Assembly (NCBI RefSeq): GCF_002917105.1
Contig: NZ_PQFZ01000015.1
Coordinates: forward strand, 97,904 to 161,903
DNA length: 64,000 bases
Direction of reading: 5' to 3'
Origin: Allobosea psychrotolerans
Lineage (GTDB): Bacteria > Pseudomonadota > Alphaproteobacteria > Rhizobiales > Beijerinckiaceae
A program made the position numbers and the translations under genes. Every line of letters starts with the position of its first letter. Positions within the stretch are counted from its first letter, which is position 1. The notes beneath the pieces are model-generated. The model saw nothing but the letters and a program-made list of their open reading frames with translations, was not told the origin of the DNA and did no database searches. Positions 24,715-31,930 of the stretch are shown here, piece after piece.

Positions 24715-25562
24715 CGGTCCTCGCCATGGCGTCACGCGACGCTCCGAAAGCGGCAGTCGAGCCGCCGGCCGCAAGCCTCAGGGGCGTGACACGTCATTAC
24801 CGCTTCCCCGGCGGCGGCAAGACGCTGCATGCGCTGGGGCCGATCGACCTCGACCTCCGGCAGGGCGAGTTCTTCTCGGTCGTCGGCCCGTCCGGCTGCG
24901 GAAAATCGACGCTGCTCGACGTGCTGGCGGGGCTGAACCCGCCCAGCGAAGGCACGGCGAGCTTCGAGGGCAAGCCGATCGCCGGCGTGCCCGACGGCAT
25001 CGGCGTCGTCTTCCAGGAGGACGCCTCGTTTCCCTGGCTGACGGTCGAGGCCAATGTCGCCTTCGGCCTGAAGCGGGCCGGAATCGGCCAGGCCGAGATC
25101 GAGCGCCGCGTCGATTATGCTGTCGGCTTCATGGGCCTGCGCGATTTCCGGCAATCCTACCCGGCGCAGTTGTCGGGCGGGATGCGGCAGCGCGTCTGCA
25201 TCGCACGCACGCTCGTGCTGCAGCCGCGGCTGATCCTGCTCGACGAGCCTTTCGGCGCGCTCGACCAGCAGACCCGCCTGATCATGGGCGACGAATTGCT
25301 GCGGCTCTGGCGCGAGACCAGGGCAACCGTGCTCCTGATCACGCATTCGCTCGACGAGGCCGCGATGCTGGCCGACCGCGTCGGGGTGATGTCGGCGCGG
25401 CCGGGCCTGTTCATCGACGTCATCGAGACCGGCTGGTCAAAGGACCGCGACAGCCGGATCGTCGCCGATCCGCGCTTCGGTGAGATGACCGGCCGGATCT
25501 GGGAGAAGCTGCGCGCCGAGACGATGAAGCACATGCAGACGCAAGGAGCAGGGCCGCGATGA
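24711..25562 (+). CDS. ABC transporter ATP-binding protein (SsuB/TauB-like)
   Basis: A 283-residue ATPase. Walker A GPSGCGKST (59-67), Q-loop VVFQEDASFPW (99-109), signature LSGGMRQR (154-161), Walker B LILLDEP (174-180) and the switch His in LLITHSLDEA are all intact. The FP-W after the Q-loop is typical of nitrate, taurine and sulfonate importers. The start is the ATGA overlap with the binding-protein gene. It energises the two downstream permeases. Confidence 0.93.
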   Translation: MTVLAMASRDAPKAAVEPPAASLRGVTRHYRFPGGGKTLHALGPIDLDLRQGEFFSVVGPSGCGKSTLLDVLAGLNPPSEGTASFEGKPIAGVPDGIGVVFQEDASFPWLTVEANVAFGLKRAGIGQAEIERRVDYAVGFMGLRDFRQSYPAQLSGGMRQRVCIARTLVLQPRLILLDEPFGALDQQTRLIMGDELLRLWRETRATVLLITHSLDEAAMLADRVGVMSARPGLFIDVIETGWSKDRDSRIVADPRFGEMTGRIWEKLRAETMKHMQTQGAGPR

Positions 25563-26308
25563 GATATCGTGGGCTCGTCACCCTGGCCGTCGTGCTGTCC
25601 TGCGTGCTGGCGCTGGAACTGGCCTGCGCCTTGGGCTGGGTCGCCAGGACCGTGATCATCCCGCCCAGCGCGATGGTCGCCAGTCTCAGCGACATCCTGT
25701 GGTCGGGCGAGTTCAACCGCGCCATCGCCCTGACCCTGACCAATGTGATGATCTCGGTCGTGATCTCGATTTCGGCGGGGTTCGTGCTGGGCGTGGCGAT
25801 CCACGCCTGTGATTTTTTGCGGCGCGCGGTCGAGCCTTATCTCGCAAGCTACTACGCCGTCCCGACCTTCATCTTCTACCCGGTCTTCATCGTGCTGTTC
25901 GGCGTCAACAGCGCCGCCATCATCGCCATCGCCGTGCTGCTCTCGATCGTGGCGATGATCACCGCCACGATGAACGGCCTCGACCGGATTCCGGGCGTGC
26001 TGCTGCGCACCGCCCGGATCATGCGCCTGTCGCCGGTCAAGACCGCGCTGATGATCCAGCTGCCGGCGGCGGCGCCGTATTTCTTCACCGGGGCGCGGCT
26101 GAGCGTGGCCTACTCCTTCATCGGCGTCATCGCCTCGGAGTTCATCCTGTCGGGCGACGGGCTCGGCTACGCCATCGCCTATGCCTACAACAATTTCGAG
26201 AACCGGCAGATGTACGGGCTGATGCTGCTGATCGTGATTGCGGTCACGCTCGTCAACATGACGCTCGACAGGCTCGACCGCCGCCTGCAATCGCGCCTGC
26301 GCCGCTGA
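25559..26308 (+). CDS. ABC transporter permease 1 (SsuC/ThiX-like)
   Basis: A 249-residue inner-membrane permease of the BPD_transp_1 type with about six spans. The ATPase-coupling EAA-like loop is GVLLRTARIMRLSPVKTALM, preceded by AMITATMNGLDRIP. The start overlaps the ATPase stop (ATGA). It is one of two non-identical permeases in the operon, which probably form a heterodimer. Confidence 0.92.
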   Translation: MRYRGLVTLAVVLSCVLALELACALGWVARTVIIPPSAMVASLSDILWSGEFNRAIALTLTNVMISVVISISAGFVLGVAIHACDFLRRAVEPYLASYYAVPTFIFYPVFIVLFGVNSAAIIAIAVLLSIVAMITATMNGLDRIPGVLLRTARIMRLSPVKTALMIQLPAAAPYFFTGARLSVAYSFIGVIASEFILSGDGLGYAIAYAYNNFENRQMYGLMLLIVIAVTLVNMTLDRLDRRLQSRLRR

Positions 26309-26316
26309 GGTCCAAG

Positions 26317-26376
26317 ATGGCGAGCAAAGCGATGGCGAGTAACACCGTGGCGAGCAAAACCCTGCCGAGCCAGACC
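26317..26376 (+). repeat. 15-base tandem repeat at the start of permease 2
   Basis: Four consecutive 15-base units of the form (A/G/C)TG-(G/C)CGAG-... encode MASKA, MASNT, VASKT and LPSQT. Units 1-3 differ at a few positions; unit 4 is more diverged. Confidence 0.75.
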
Positions 26377-27135
26377 CTGCCGGGCGGAGCGCTGCGAAAC
26401 ATCGTGCCGCCGATCGTGCTCGCCCTGGTCCTGATCCTGTGCTGGCAGGGCCTGCACCTCGCCACCGCATCGGGCGCGATCAGTTCGCCCGCCGCGACCC
26501 TGGCCCGGCTCGTCGTCCTGATGGGGAGCAGCCGGTTCTGGCTCGACGTCGCCGAGACCGGCACGGCCTTCCTCTGGGCGCTGGCGCTGTCGATCGTGCT
26601 CGGCATCGGGCTCGGCGTCGTGCTCGCCTGGCTGCGGCCGGTCGGGGAGGTGATGGAGCCTATCCTGGTGACGTTCTACTCGCTGCCGAAGGTGACGCTT
26701 TATCCGCTGGTGCTGCTGATCTTCGGGCTCGGAATGCCGGCGAAGGTCGCCTTCGGCATCATGCATGGGCTCGTGCCGATCACGCTCCTGACGCGCAACG
26801 CGATCAGCCAATTGAAGCCGGTCTATCTGCGCACGGCCAAGGTGATGCGGCTCAGCGCCTTCGAGGCGGTGCGGTCCGTCGTGCTGCCGGCGATCATTCC
26901 CGAACTCGTCGCCGGCATCCGGATCGGTTTCTCGCTGAGCCTGCTCGGCGTCCTGATCGGCGAGATGTTCGCCTCGAAGCGGGGCCTGGGCTTCACCGCC
27001 GTCAACGCGATGGGCCTGGGCGATCTCGACACGATCATGGCGATCGGCCTGTTCCTGGCGCTCTTCGCGGTGCTGGCGAATGGCGGGTTGCTGTCGCTGG
27101 AGCGCGCGATCCGCCACCGCTCGGCCGGCCGCTAG
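26317..27135 (+). CDS. ABC transporter permease 2 (SsuC-like)
   Basis: A 272-residue permease, the second of the pair, 8 bases after the first. About six spans; coupling loop LKPVYLRTAKVMRLSAFEAV. The first 20 residues are a degenerate five-residue repeat (MASKA, MASNT, VASKT, LPSQT) from a 15-base tandem repeat, giving three alternative in-frame starts (26317, 26332, GTG 26347). The gene closes the seven-gene operon; family D repeats follow directly. Confidence 0.91.
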   Translation: MASKAMASNTVASKTLPSQTLPGGALRNIVPPIVLALVLILCWQGLHLATASGAISSPAATLARLVVLMGSSRFWLDVAETGTAFLWALALSIVLGIGLGVVLAWLRPVGEVMEPILVTFYSLPKVTLYPLVLLIFGLGMPAKVAFGIMHGLVPITLLTRNAISQLKPVYLRTAKVMRLSAFEAVRSVVLPAIIPELVAGIRIGFSLSLLGVLIGEMFASKRGLGFTAVNAMGLGDLDTIMAIGLFLALFAVLANGGLLSLERAIRHRSAGR

Positions 27136-27234
27136 AGCATTTTCGAGCGAAGTGGACACCGGTTCGCGTGAAGAAAATGCGATAAAACAAGGAGGTAGAG
27201 CATTTTCGAGCGAAGTGGACACCGGTTCGCGTAG
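27133..27234. repeat. palindromic repeat family D, two tandem copies
   Basis: TAGAGCATTTTCGAGCGAAG, then TGGACACCGGTTCGCGT, occurs at 27133-27173 and again at 27195-27234. The first copy continues to GAAGAAAATGCG (to 27182), making arms CATTTTC and GAAAATG; the second is cut off after TTCGCGT. The reverse complement is at 14163. They may end transcription of the ABC operon. Confidence 0.85.
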
Positions 27235-27278
27235 TCATCGCCGATCGAGCCGCAGGATGCGCGTCTTGAAGGCTGCTT

Positions 27279-28523
27279 TCAGCCTCGTGCAGTGACAAGA
27301 GTACCGCGTCTTGGCAGTGCAAGCGTCGCGAGGAAGCAGGCTGCCAACATCAGTGCGGAACCGATCAGGCAGGCTTGGATGCCCCCGACCTGGTAGAGCA
27401 TGCCCGAAAGGAGCGTCCCCGCGAAGCGGCCGAGCGCGTTCGCCGCATAGTAGAAGCCGACATCCTCTGCCGATTTCTCAGAGCCGGCATAAGCCAGGAT
27501 AAGGTAGGAGTGCACTGAAGAGTTCACTGCGAAAGCAAAGCCGAAGACGCATAGCCCGACGACCAAAACCAGGTCAGCCCGCAGGCCAGCGGTGCTGGCA
27601 AGGACCGCGGCGATCGCCACCGGCACGATGGCAAGAGCCAAAGACCACATCCGCGCTGCCGGCACCTCCGCCGAAAGCCCGTCGGAGCTCCTCTTCACGA
27701 ATGCGGGCGCCGCTGCCTGAACGACACCATATCCGATCGTCCAGAGCGCCAGAAAGGTGCCGACCATGGTGAAGGTCCAGCCGGACGCATAGAGGAACAC
27801 CGGCACGCCCACGACGAACCAGATATCGCGTGCACCAAACAGCGCGACACGGGCGAGGGCCAGCAGGTTGACGGCCCGGTTCTTGGCGAAGAGCTCGCGG
27901 GCAGTTTTGCTGGCTTTGGCCTTGCCGAGCATCGCCGGCAGCGAGGTGACGACGCCCACCAGGATCAGCGCGAGCATGGCCGCCATCGCCCAGAGCGCGC
28001 CACGGAAGCCCAGCGCCTCCAGCAGCAGCCCGCCGAGGAAGAAGCCGATGCCCTTCATCGCGTTCTTCGAGCCGGTGAACCAGGCGACCCAGCGGAACAG
28101 GCGGCCCTCCGCGTCTTCGGCCTTGGCGGTGGCTTCCGCCACCTTGATTGCAGATTTCGAGGCGGTCTTGGTCAGATCCTTGGCGACCCCGCAGATGCCC
28201 TGCGCCATGACGACCCACGTCACCGAGGCGGCCGCGGTCCAGTCCGGCGAAAGACCCGAGAGCAGCAGGAATCCCGCGATCTGGGTCGTCAGCCCGACCG
28301 CCAGCATGCGCGTGATGCCATAGCGGGCCGCGAGCCAGCCGCCGATCAGGTTGGCGGCGATGCCGGCTGCCTCATAGAGAACGAAGAGGAAGGCGAGCGT
28401 GAAGGGCGAATAGCCGAGCCGGAAGAAGTGCAGCAGCACGAGCATCCGCAACGCGCCGTCGGTCAGGGTGAAGCCCCAATAGGCCGCGGTGACGATGGCG
28501 TAGTTGCGCGAGCCTTCGGTCAC
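27279..28523 (-). CDS. arsJ: organoarsenical efflux MFS transporter ArsJ
   Basis: A 414-residue MFS permease of the ArsJ family. ArsJ exports 1-arseno-3-phosphoglycerate, the labile product made when the partner GAPDH uses arsenate in place of phosphate, and so removes arsenate without reducing it. Diagnostic context and sequence: it directly follows a GAPDH gene (one base between stop and GTG start at 28523), has about 12 spans, and contains RNYAIVTAAYWGFTLTDGAL and GICGVAKDLTKTASKSAIKV, typical of ArsJ. It is transcribed away from the arsC/arsRC genes from a shared control region. Confidence 0.93.
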   Translation of the reverse strand: MTEGSRNYAIVTAAYWGFTLTDGALRMLVLLHFFRLGYSPFTLAFLFVLYEAAGIAANLIGGWLAARYGITRMLAVGLTTQIAGFLLLSGLSPDWTAAASVTWVVMAQGICGVAKDLTKTASKSAIKVAEATAKAEDAEGRLFRWVAWFTGSKNAMKGIGFFLGGLLLEALGFRGALWAMAAMLALILVGVVTSLPAMLGKAKASKTARELFAKNRAVNLLALARVALFGARDIWFVVGVPVFLYASGWTFTMVGTFLALWTIGYGVVQAAAPAFVKRSSDGLSAEVPAARMWSLALAIVPVAIAAVLASTAGLRADLVLVVGLCVFGFAFAVNSSVHSYLILAYAGSEKSAEDVGFYYAANALGRFAGTLLSGMLYQVGGIQACLIGSALMLAACFLATLALPRRGTLVTARG

Positions 28524-28524
28524 C

Positions 28525-29568
28525 TTAGATCCCGACCTGTTCGAGGTGGCAGGCGAGATCGACCATGCGGCAGGCATAGCCCATCTCGTTGTCGTACCAG
28601 GCGTAGACCTTGAGCATGGTGCCGTCGGTCACCAGCGTCGACAGACCGTCGATGATCGAGGAGCGCGTGTCGCGCTGGTAGTCGATCGAGACCAGCGGCC
28701 GCGACTCGAAGCCCAGGATGCCGGCGAGCGGCCCCTTCGCAGCGGCCTTGAACAGCTCGTTGACCTCGGCGGCCGTCGTCGGGCGCTCCAGTTCGAAGAC
28801 GCAATCGGTCAGCGAGGCGTTCAGCACCGGCGCACGAACGGCGTGACCGTCGAGCTTGCCTTTGAGTTCAGGGTAGATCAGCGCGATCGCTGTGGCGCTG
28901 CCGGTCGTCGTCGGCTGCAGCGAGAGCATGGCGGAGCGGGCGCGGCGCAGGTCCTTGTGCGGCGCGTCGACGACCACATTCGTGTTGGTCGGATCATGGA
29001 TCGTGGTGATCTGGCCGTGCCGGATACGGAAAGCCTCATGAACGACCTTCACCACGGGGGCGAGGCAATTGGTGGTGCAGGAGGCTGCGGTAACGATCGG
29101 GTGCTTGTCCGGCTCGTAGAGATGCTCGTTGATGCCGACGACCACGTTGAGGACCGAGGCGTCCTTGACCGGCGCGGCGACGATGACGCGCTTGGCGCCG
29201 CGCTTCAGATGCCCCTCGATCGTCGCAGGCATCAGGAATTTGCCGGTACATTCAAGCACGACATCGACGCCAAGGTCACCCCAAGGGATATCTCCGGGCA
29301 CCACGTGAGCCGAGAAGCCCATTCGGCGCTCGCCGATGCGAATTCCGTTCTCGCTCTCTGGGCCCATATCGGCGCGCCAACGGCCCTGCATGCTGTCGAA
29401 TTCCAGCAAATGGGCCGTCGCCAACGCTCCGCCCTTGATCTCGTTGAGATGCACGACGTCGAGTCGATTGCCGGCACGCGGATCGTCGCCCTGGCGCTCG
29501 GCCGCGCCGAGAGCTGCCCTCAGAGCCAGGCGCCCGATGCGCCCCATGCCATTGATGCCGACCCGCAT
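28525..29568 (-). CDS. ArsJ-associated glyceraldehyde-3-phosphate dehydrogenase
   Basis: A 347-residue GAPDH. The NAD-binding N-terminus is VGINGMGRIGRLALRAAL; catalytic Cys 164 is in SCTTNCLAPVVKV; the C-terminal WYDNEMGYACRMVDL is standard. In arsJ operons this enzyme uses arsenate to form 1-arseno-3-phosphoglycerate for ArsJ. It is first in the gapdh-arsJ operon. The sequence differs from housekeeping GAPDH in loops (HLNEIKGGALATAHLLEFDS), consistent with a dedicated arsenic role. Confidence 0.93.
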   Translation of the reverse strand: MRVGINGMGRIGRLALRAALGAAERQGDDPRAGNRLDVVHLNEIKGGALATAHLLEFDSMQGRWRADMGPESENGIRIGERRMGFSAHVVPGDIPWGDLGVDVVLECTGKFLMPATIEGHLKRGAKRVIVAAPVKDASVLNVVVGINEHLYEPDKHPIVTAASCTTNCLAPVVKVVHEAFRIRHGQITTIHDPTNTNVVVDAPHKDLRRARSAMLSLQPTTTGSATAIALIYPELKGKLDGHAVRAPVLNASLTDCVFELERPTTAAEVNELFKAAAKGPLAGILGFESRPLVSIDYQRDTRSSIIDGLSTLVTDGTMLKVYAWYDNEMGYACRMVDLACHLEQVGI

Positions 29569-29626
29569 GACCCACGCTCCCTACGATGATCCTGAACGGT
29601 CCATCGCCTGAACGAAGATAACATGT

Positions 29627-29690
29627 CAATATGTCGGTTGACTCCGACATGTTGCTTGGGCAGCATTTATGTCGATAACAACCGACATAA
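29627..29690. promoter_or_regulatory. two inverted repeats in the divergent arsenic promoter
   Basis: Site 1: ATGTCGG (29631-29637), 6 bases, CCGACAT (29644-29650). Site 2: TTATGTCG (29667-29674), 8 bases, CGACATAA (29683-29690). Both share the half-site ATGTCG. They lie between the gapdh and arsC-like starts and are the likely ArsR operators, one per direction. Confidence 0.7.
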
Positions 29691-29702
29691 CGAGAATGCC
29701 CC

Positions 29703-30221
29703 ATGGAAACGGCTCCCCTGAAGGTCCTCTTCGTCTGCAAGGGCAACCACGCCCGTTCGATCATGGCGGAATCCATCATGCGGCGGCTCGCCCGCGACAA
29801 GTTCATGGTCTTTAGCGCCGGAAGCCAACCGCAGCCGGAGGTCAGCCCATTTGTCGCTCGACTGCTGAAATCCTTGAATCACGATATGGCGGGCCTGCAT
29901 CCCAAGAGCTGGAACGAGTTTGCCCAGCCTGGCTCGCCAGAGCTCGACTTCGTCTTCACCCTGTCCGAGACCGCAGCCAATGCCGCGCCACCTGCCTGGC
30001 CCGGCAACCCGATGACAGCGCTCTGGACGTTGCCCGATCCTGCGGCCTTCCAAGGGGAAGACGTGCAGAAGGCGCTTGCCTTCGCGGACGCCTACCGCAT
30101 GCTCAATAATTGGATTTCGATCTTTGCGAGCTTGCCGCTGTCAACGCTGCAAGGCATGGCGTTGCAGCACCGTCTCGATGCAATCGGGAAGGATATGGGC
30201 AAAAGGGACGACGCGGCGTGA
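29703..30221 (+). CDS. ArsC-like low-molecular-weight phosphatase family protein
   Basis: A 172-residue LMW-PTP-fold protein. The CX5R phosphate loop is VCKGNHARS (Cys 12, Arg 18), where most ArsC read CTGNSARS. In thioredoxin-coupled ArsC the resolving cysteines sit in a VCDxAxxxCPxxPG segment; here that segment is FTLSETAANAAPPAWPG with neither cysteine. So it may be an arsenate reductase using another thiol, a phosphatase, or a degenerate paralogue. First gene of the arsenic operon; its stop overlaps the GTG of the ArsR-ArsC fusion. Confidence 0.85.
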   Translation: METAPLKVLFVCKGNHARSIMAESIMRRLARDKFMVFSAGSQPQPEVSPFVARLLKSLNHDMAGLHPKSWNEFAQPGSPELDFVFTLSETAANAAPPAWPGNPMTALWTLPDPAAFQGEDVQKALAFADAYRMLNNWISIFASLPLSTLQGMALQHRLDAIGKDMGKRDDAA

Positions 30222-31099
30222 CACAAGGGCTGGATTCTCCCGACGCAGTGGCTCTGCTCGGCGCGCTGGCGCAGCCGACGCGGCTGGAGATCTTCCGCCT
30301 GCTCATGCGGTATCGCCCGCATGGGCTCGCGGCGGGAGACATCGGCCGGCTGCTGGCCGTGGCGCACAACACCTTGTCGACCCATCTGGGCGCGCTCGAA
30401 CAGGTCGGACTGCTGGCGTCGCGGCGGGAAGGCCGCCACATCATTTTCGCCGCTCAGGCCCCGCGCGCCGACGCGCTGCTCGCCTTCCTCTCCGACGCCT
30501 GCTGCAGCGAGAGGCCAGCGGGATGCGCGCCCGTTTCGCGATCCGTCCCGGCTCGCCGGGAGTTCGTCGCCAGCGAGCGCCCCTTGCGCGTGCTGGTGGT
30601 CTGCACGGGTAATTCGGCCCGCTCGATCATGGCGGAGGCGGTGTTGAATCGTGAAGGGCTCGGACGGATCCAAGCCTATTCCGCTGGTAGCCGTCCGCAG
30701 GAGATGCCTCATCCGCTGGCTCTCGGCCTGCTCGACGACCTCGGCTATGACGTCTCGGCGATGCGCTCGAAGTCCTGGGACGAGTTCTTTGGTCCTGCCG
30801 CTCCTGAACTCGATCTCGTCATCACGGTGTGCGACGACGCGGCCGAGGCGATATGTCCAGCCTTCCCCGGCGTGCCGATGCGGGTGCATTGGGGACTGGA
30901 CGATCCCGCGTCGGTCTCGGGCCCGCAAGCAGCCAGACGTGCCGCCTTCCTGCAGAGCTATCGCGACCTGACCGCTCGCGTCACGGCCTTCGTCAACCTG
31001 CCATTCGAGGAGATGCCGCTGCGCGAGCTGGAGCCTGTTCTGATCGCCATCGGCCGGATGGACGGAGCGACCGACAAGTCGCTGGGGCAGGCCGCATGA
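30218..31099 (+). CDS. ArsR-ArsC fusion: arsenic repressor fused to arsenate reductase
   Basis: A 293-residue fusion. Residues 7-100 are an ArsR winged helix (LGALAQPTRLEIFRLLMRY; GRLLAVAHNTLSTHLGALEQ) with Cys 95, 96 and 103 just after it, close to the Cys 95/96/102 arsenite site known in Acidithiobacillus ArsR. Residues 122-290 are a thioredoxin-coupled ArsC with CTGNSARS (Cys 129) and resolving cysteines 205 and 213 in ITVCDDAAEAICPAFPG. The GTG start overlaps the previous stop. The protein both senses arsenite and makes it from arsenate, and probably binds the two upstream operators. Confidence 0.92.
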   Translation: MTQGLDSPDAVALLGALAQPTRLEIFRLLMRYRPHGLAAGDIGRLLAVAHNTLSTHLGALEQVGLLASRREGRHIIFAAQAPRADALLAFLSDACCSERPAGCAPVSRSVPARREFVASERPLRVLVVCTGNSARSIMAEAVLNREGLGRIQAYSAGSRPQEMPHPLALGLLDDLGYDVSAMRSKSWDEFFGPAAPELDLVITVCDDAAEAICPAFPGVPMRVHWGLDDPASVSGPQAARRAAFLQSYRDLTARVTAFVNLPFEEMPLRELEPVLIAIGRMDGATDKSLGQAA

Positions 31100-31221
31100 C
31101 CACCGCTCCGGCCGCGGCCTCGCCGGCAGGATCTCACGCAAAGTTCTCCGTAAAGCCGGCATGGAGCCCCCATGTCATCCAGCACGTCCAGCCGAGGCTC
31201 GCTTTCGGGCATCGCCCATGA
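31096..31221 (+). CDS. possible 41-residue translationally coupled peptide
   Basis: An ATG at 31096 overlaps the arsRC stop (ATGA) and opens a 41-codon frame beginning MTTAPAAASPAGSHAKFSVK. It resembles no family. It could be a small protein or the truncated start of a lost third arsenic gene such as an arsenite exporter. Low confidence that it is functional. Confidence 0.25.
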   Translation: MTTAPAAASPAGSHAKFSVKPAWSPHVIQHVQPRLAFGHRP

Positions 31222-31258
31222 TCGTCATCGCCAAACATCGATCATGAAATGACGTCAT
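31217..31258. promoter_or_regulatory. inverted repeats upstream of the GST gene
   Basis: CATGATCG (31217-31224) and CGATCATG (31239-31246) are perfect 8-bp arms 14 bases apart. ATGACGTCAT (31249-31258) is a perfect 10-base palindrome just after. They could be operator sites or a weak stem-loop end of the arsenic operon. Confidence 0.4.
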
Positions 31259-31318
31259 CCTGTTGACCGCAAAGGCCTCGCCATGGTCGGGTCGGCCCGC
31301 AAAAGGGAGAGGTCTTCG

Positions 31319-31930
31319 ATGAAGCTCTATGATGGCGGGCGGGCGCCCAATCCACGGCGGGTGCGGATCTTCTTCGCCGAGAAGGGCGTGCCTCTGCCTG
31401 AGCTCGTGCCGGTGGATATCGCCAAGAAGGAGCACAGGAGCGAAAGCTTCACGCGCATCAACCCGCTGCAGCGGCTGCCGGTGCTCGTGCTCGACGATGG
31501 CACCGCGCTGGCCGAGACCATCGCGATCTGCCGCTACATCGAGAGCCTGCATCCGCAGCCGCCGTTGTTCGGGGCCGATCCGAAGCAGCAGGCGCTGACC
31601 GAGATGTGGAACCGCCGCGTCGAGCTCGGCCTGTTCAACAGCGTCACCGCGATCTTCCGCCACAGCCACCCGTCCATGGCGGAGCTGGAGGAGCAGGTCC
31701 CCGAATGGGCCGAGGCCAATCGCGAGCAGATCGAGGACCATCTCTGGATCCTCGAGCTCCAGCTCGCCGGCAACCGCTTCGTCTGCGGTGAAAACCTGAC
31801 GGTGGCCGACATCACGGCCGGCGTCGCGATCGATTTCATGAAGCCCTCGCGTATTTCGCTGCCCGAGGATTTCGTCCATATCCGCCGCTGGCACGCCGAG
31901 CTCTCGGCTCGCCCGAGTTGGAAGGCCTGA
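31319..31930 (+). CDS. glutathione S-transferase family protein
   Basis: A 203-residue GST. The thioredoxin-like N-terminal domain (1-80) has MKLYDGGRAPNPRRVRIFFA and NPLQRLPVLVLDDGTALAET with the cis-Pro and glutathione-contacting DGTALAET; the helical C-terminal domain has GENLTVADITAGVAIDFM with the conserved capping Asp. GGGAGAGG before the ATG at 31319 sets the start. It conjugates or reduces substrates with glutathione; substrate unknown. It may be read from its own promoter, given the palindromes upstream, and ends directly at the next gene's ATG. Confidence 0.9.
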   Translation: MKLYDGGRAPNPRRVRIFFAEKGVPLPELVPVDIAKKEHRSESFTRINPLQRLPVLVLDDGTALAETIAICRYIESLHPQPPLFGADPKQQALTEMWNRRVELGLFNSVTAIFRHSHPSMAELEEQVPEWAEANREQIEDHLWILELQLAGNRFVCGENLTVADITAGVAIDFMKPSRISLPEDFVHIRRWHAELSARPSWKA

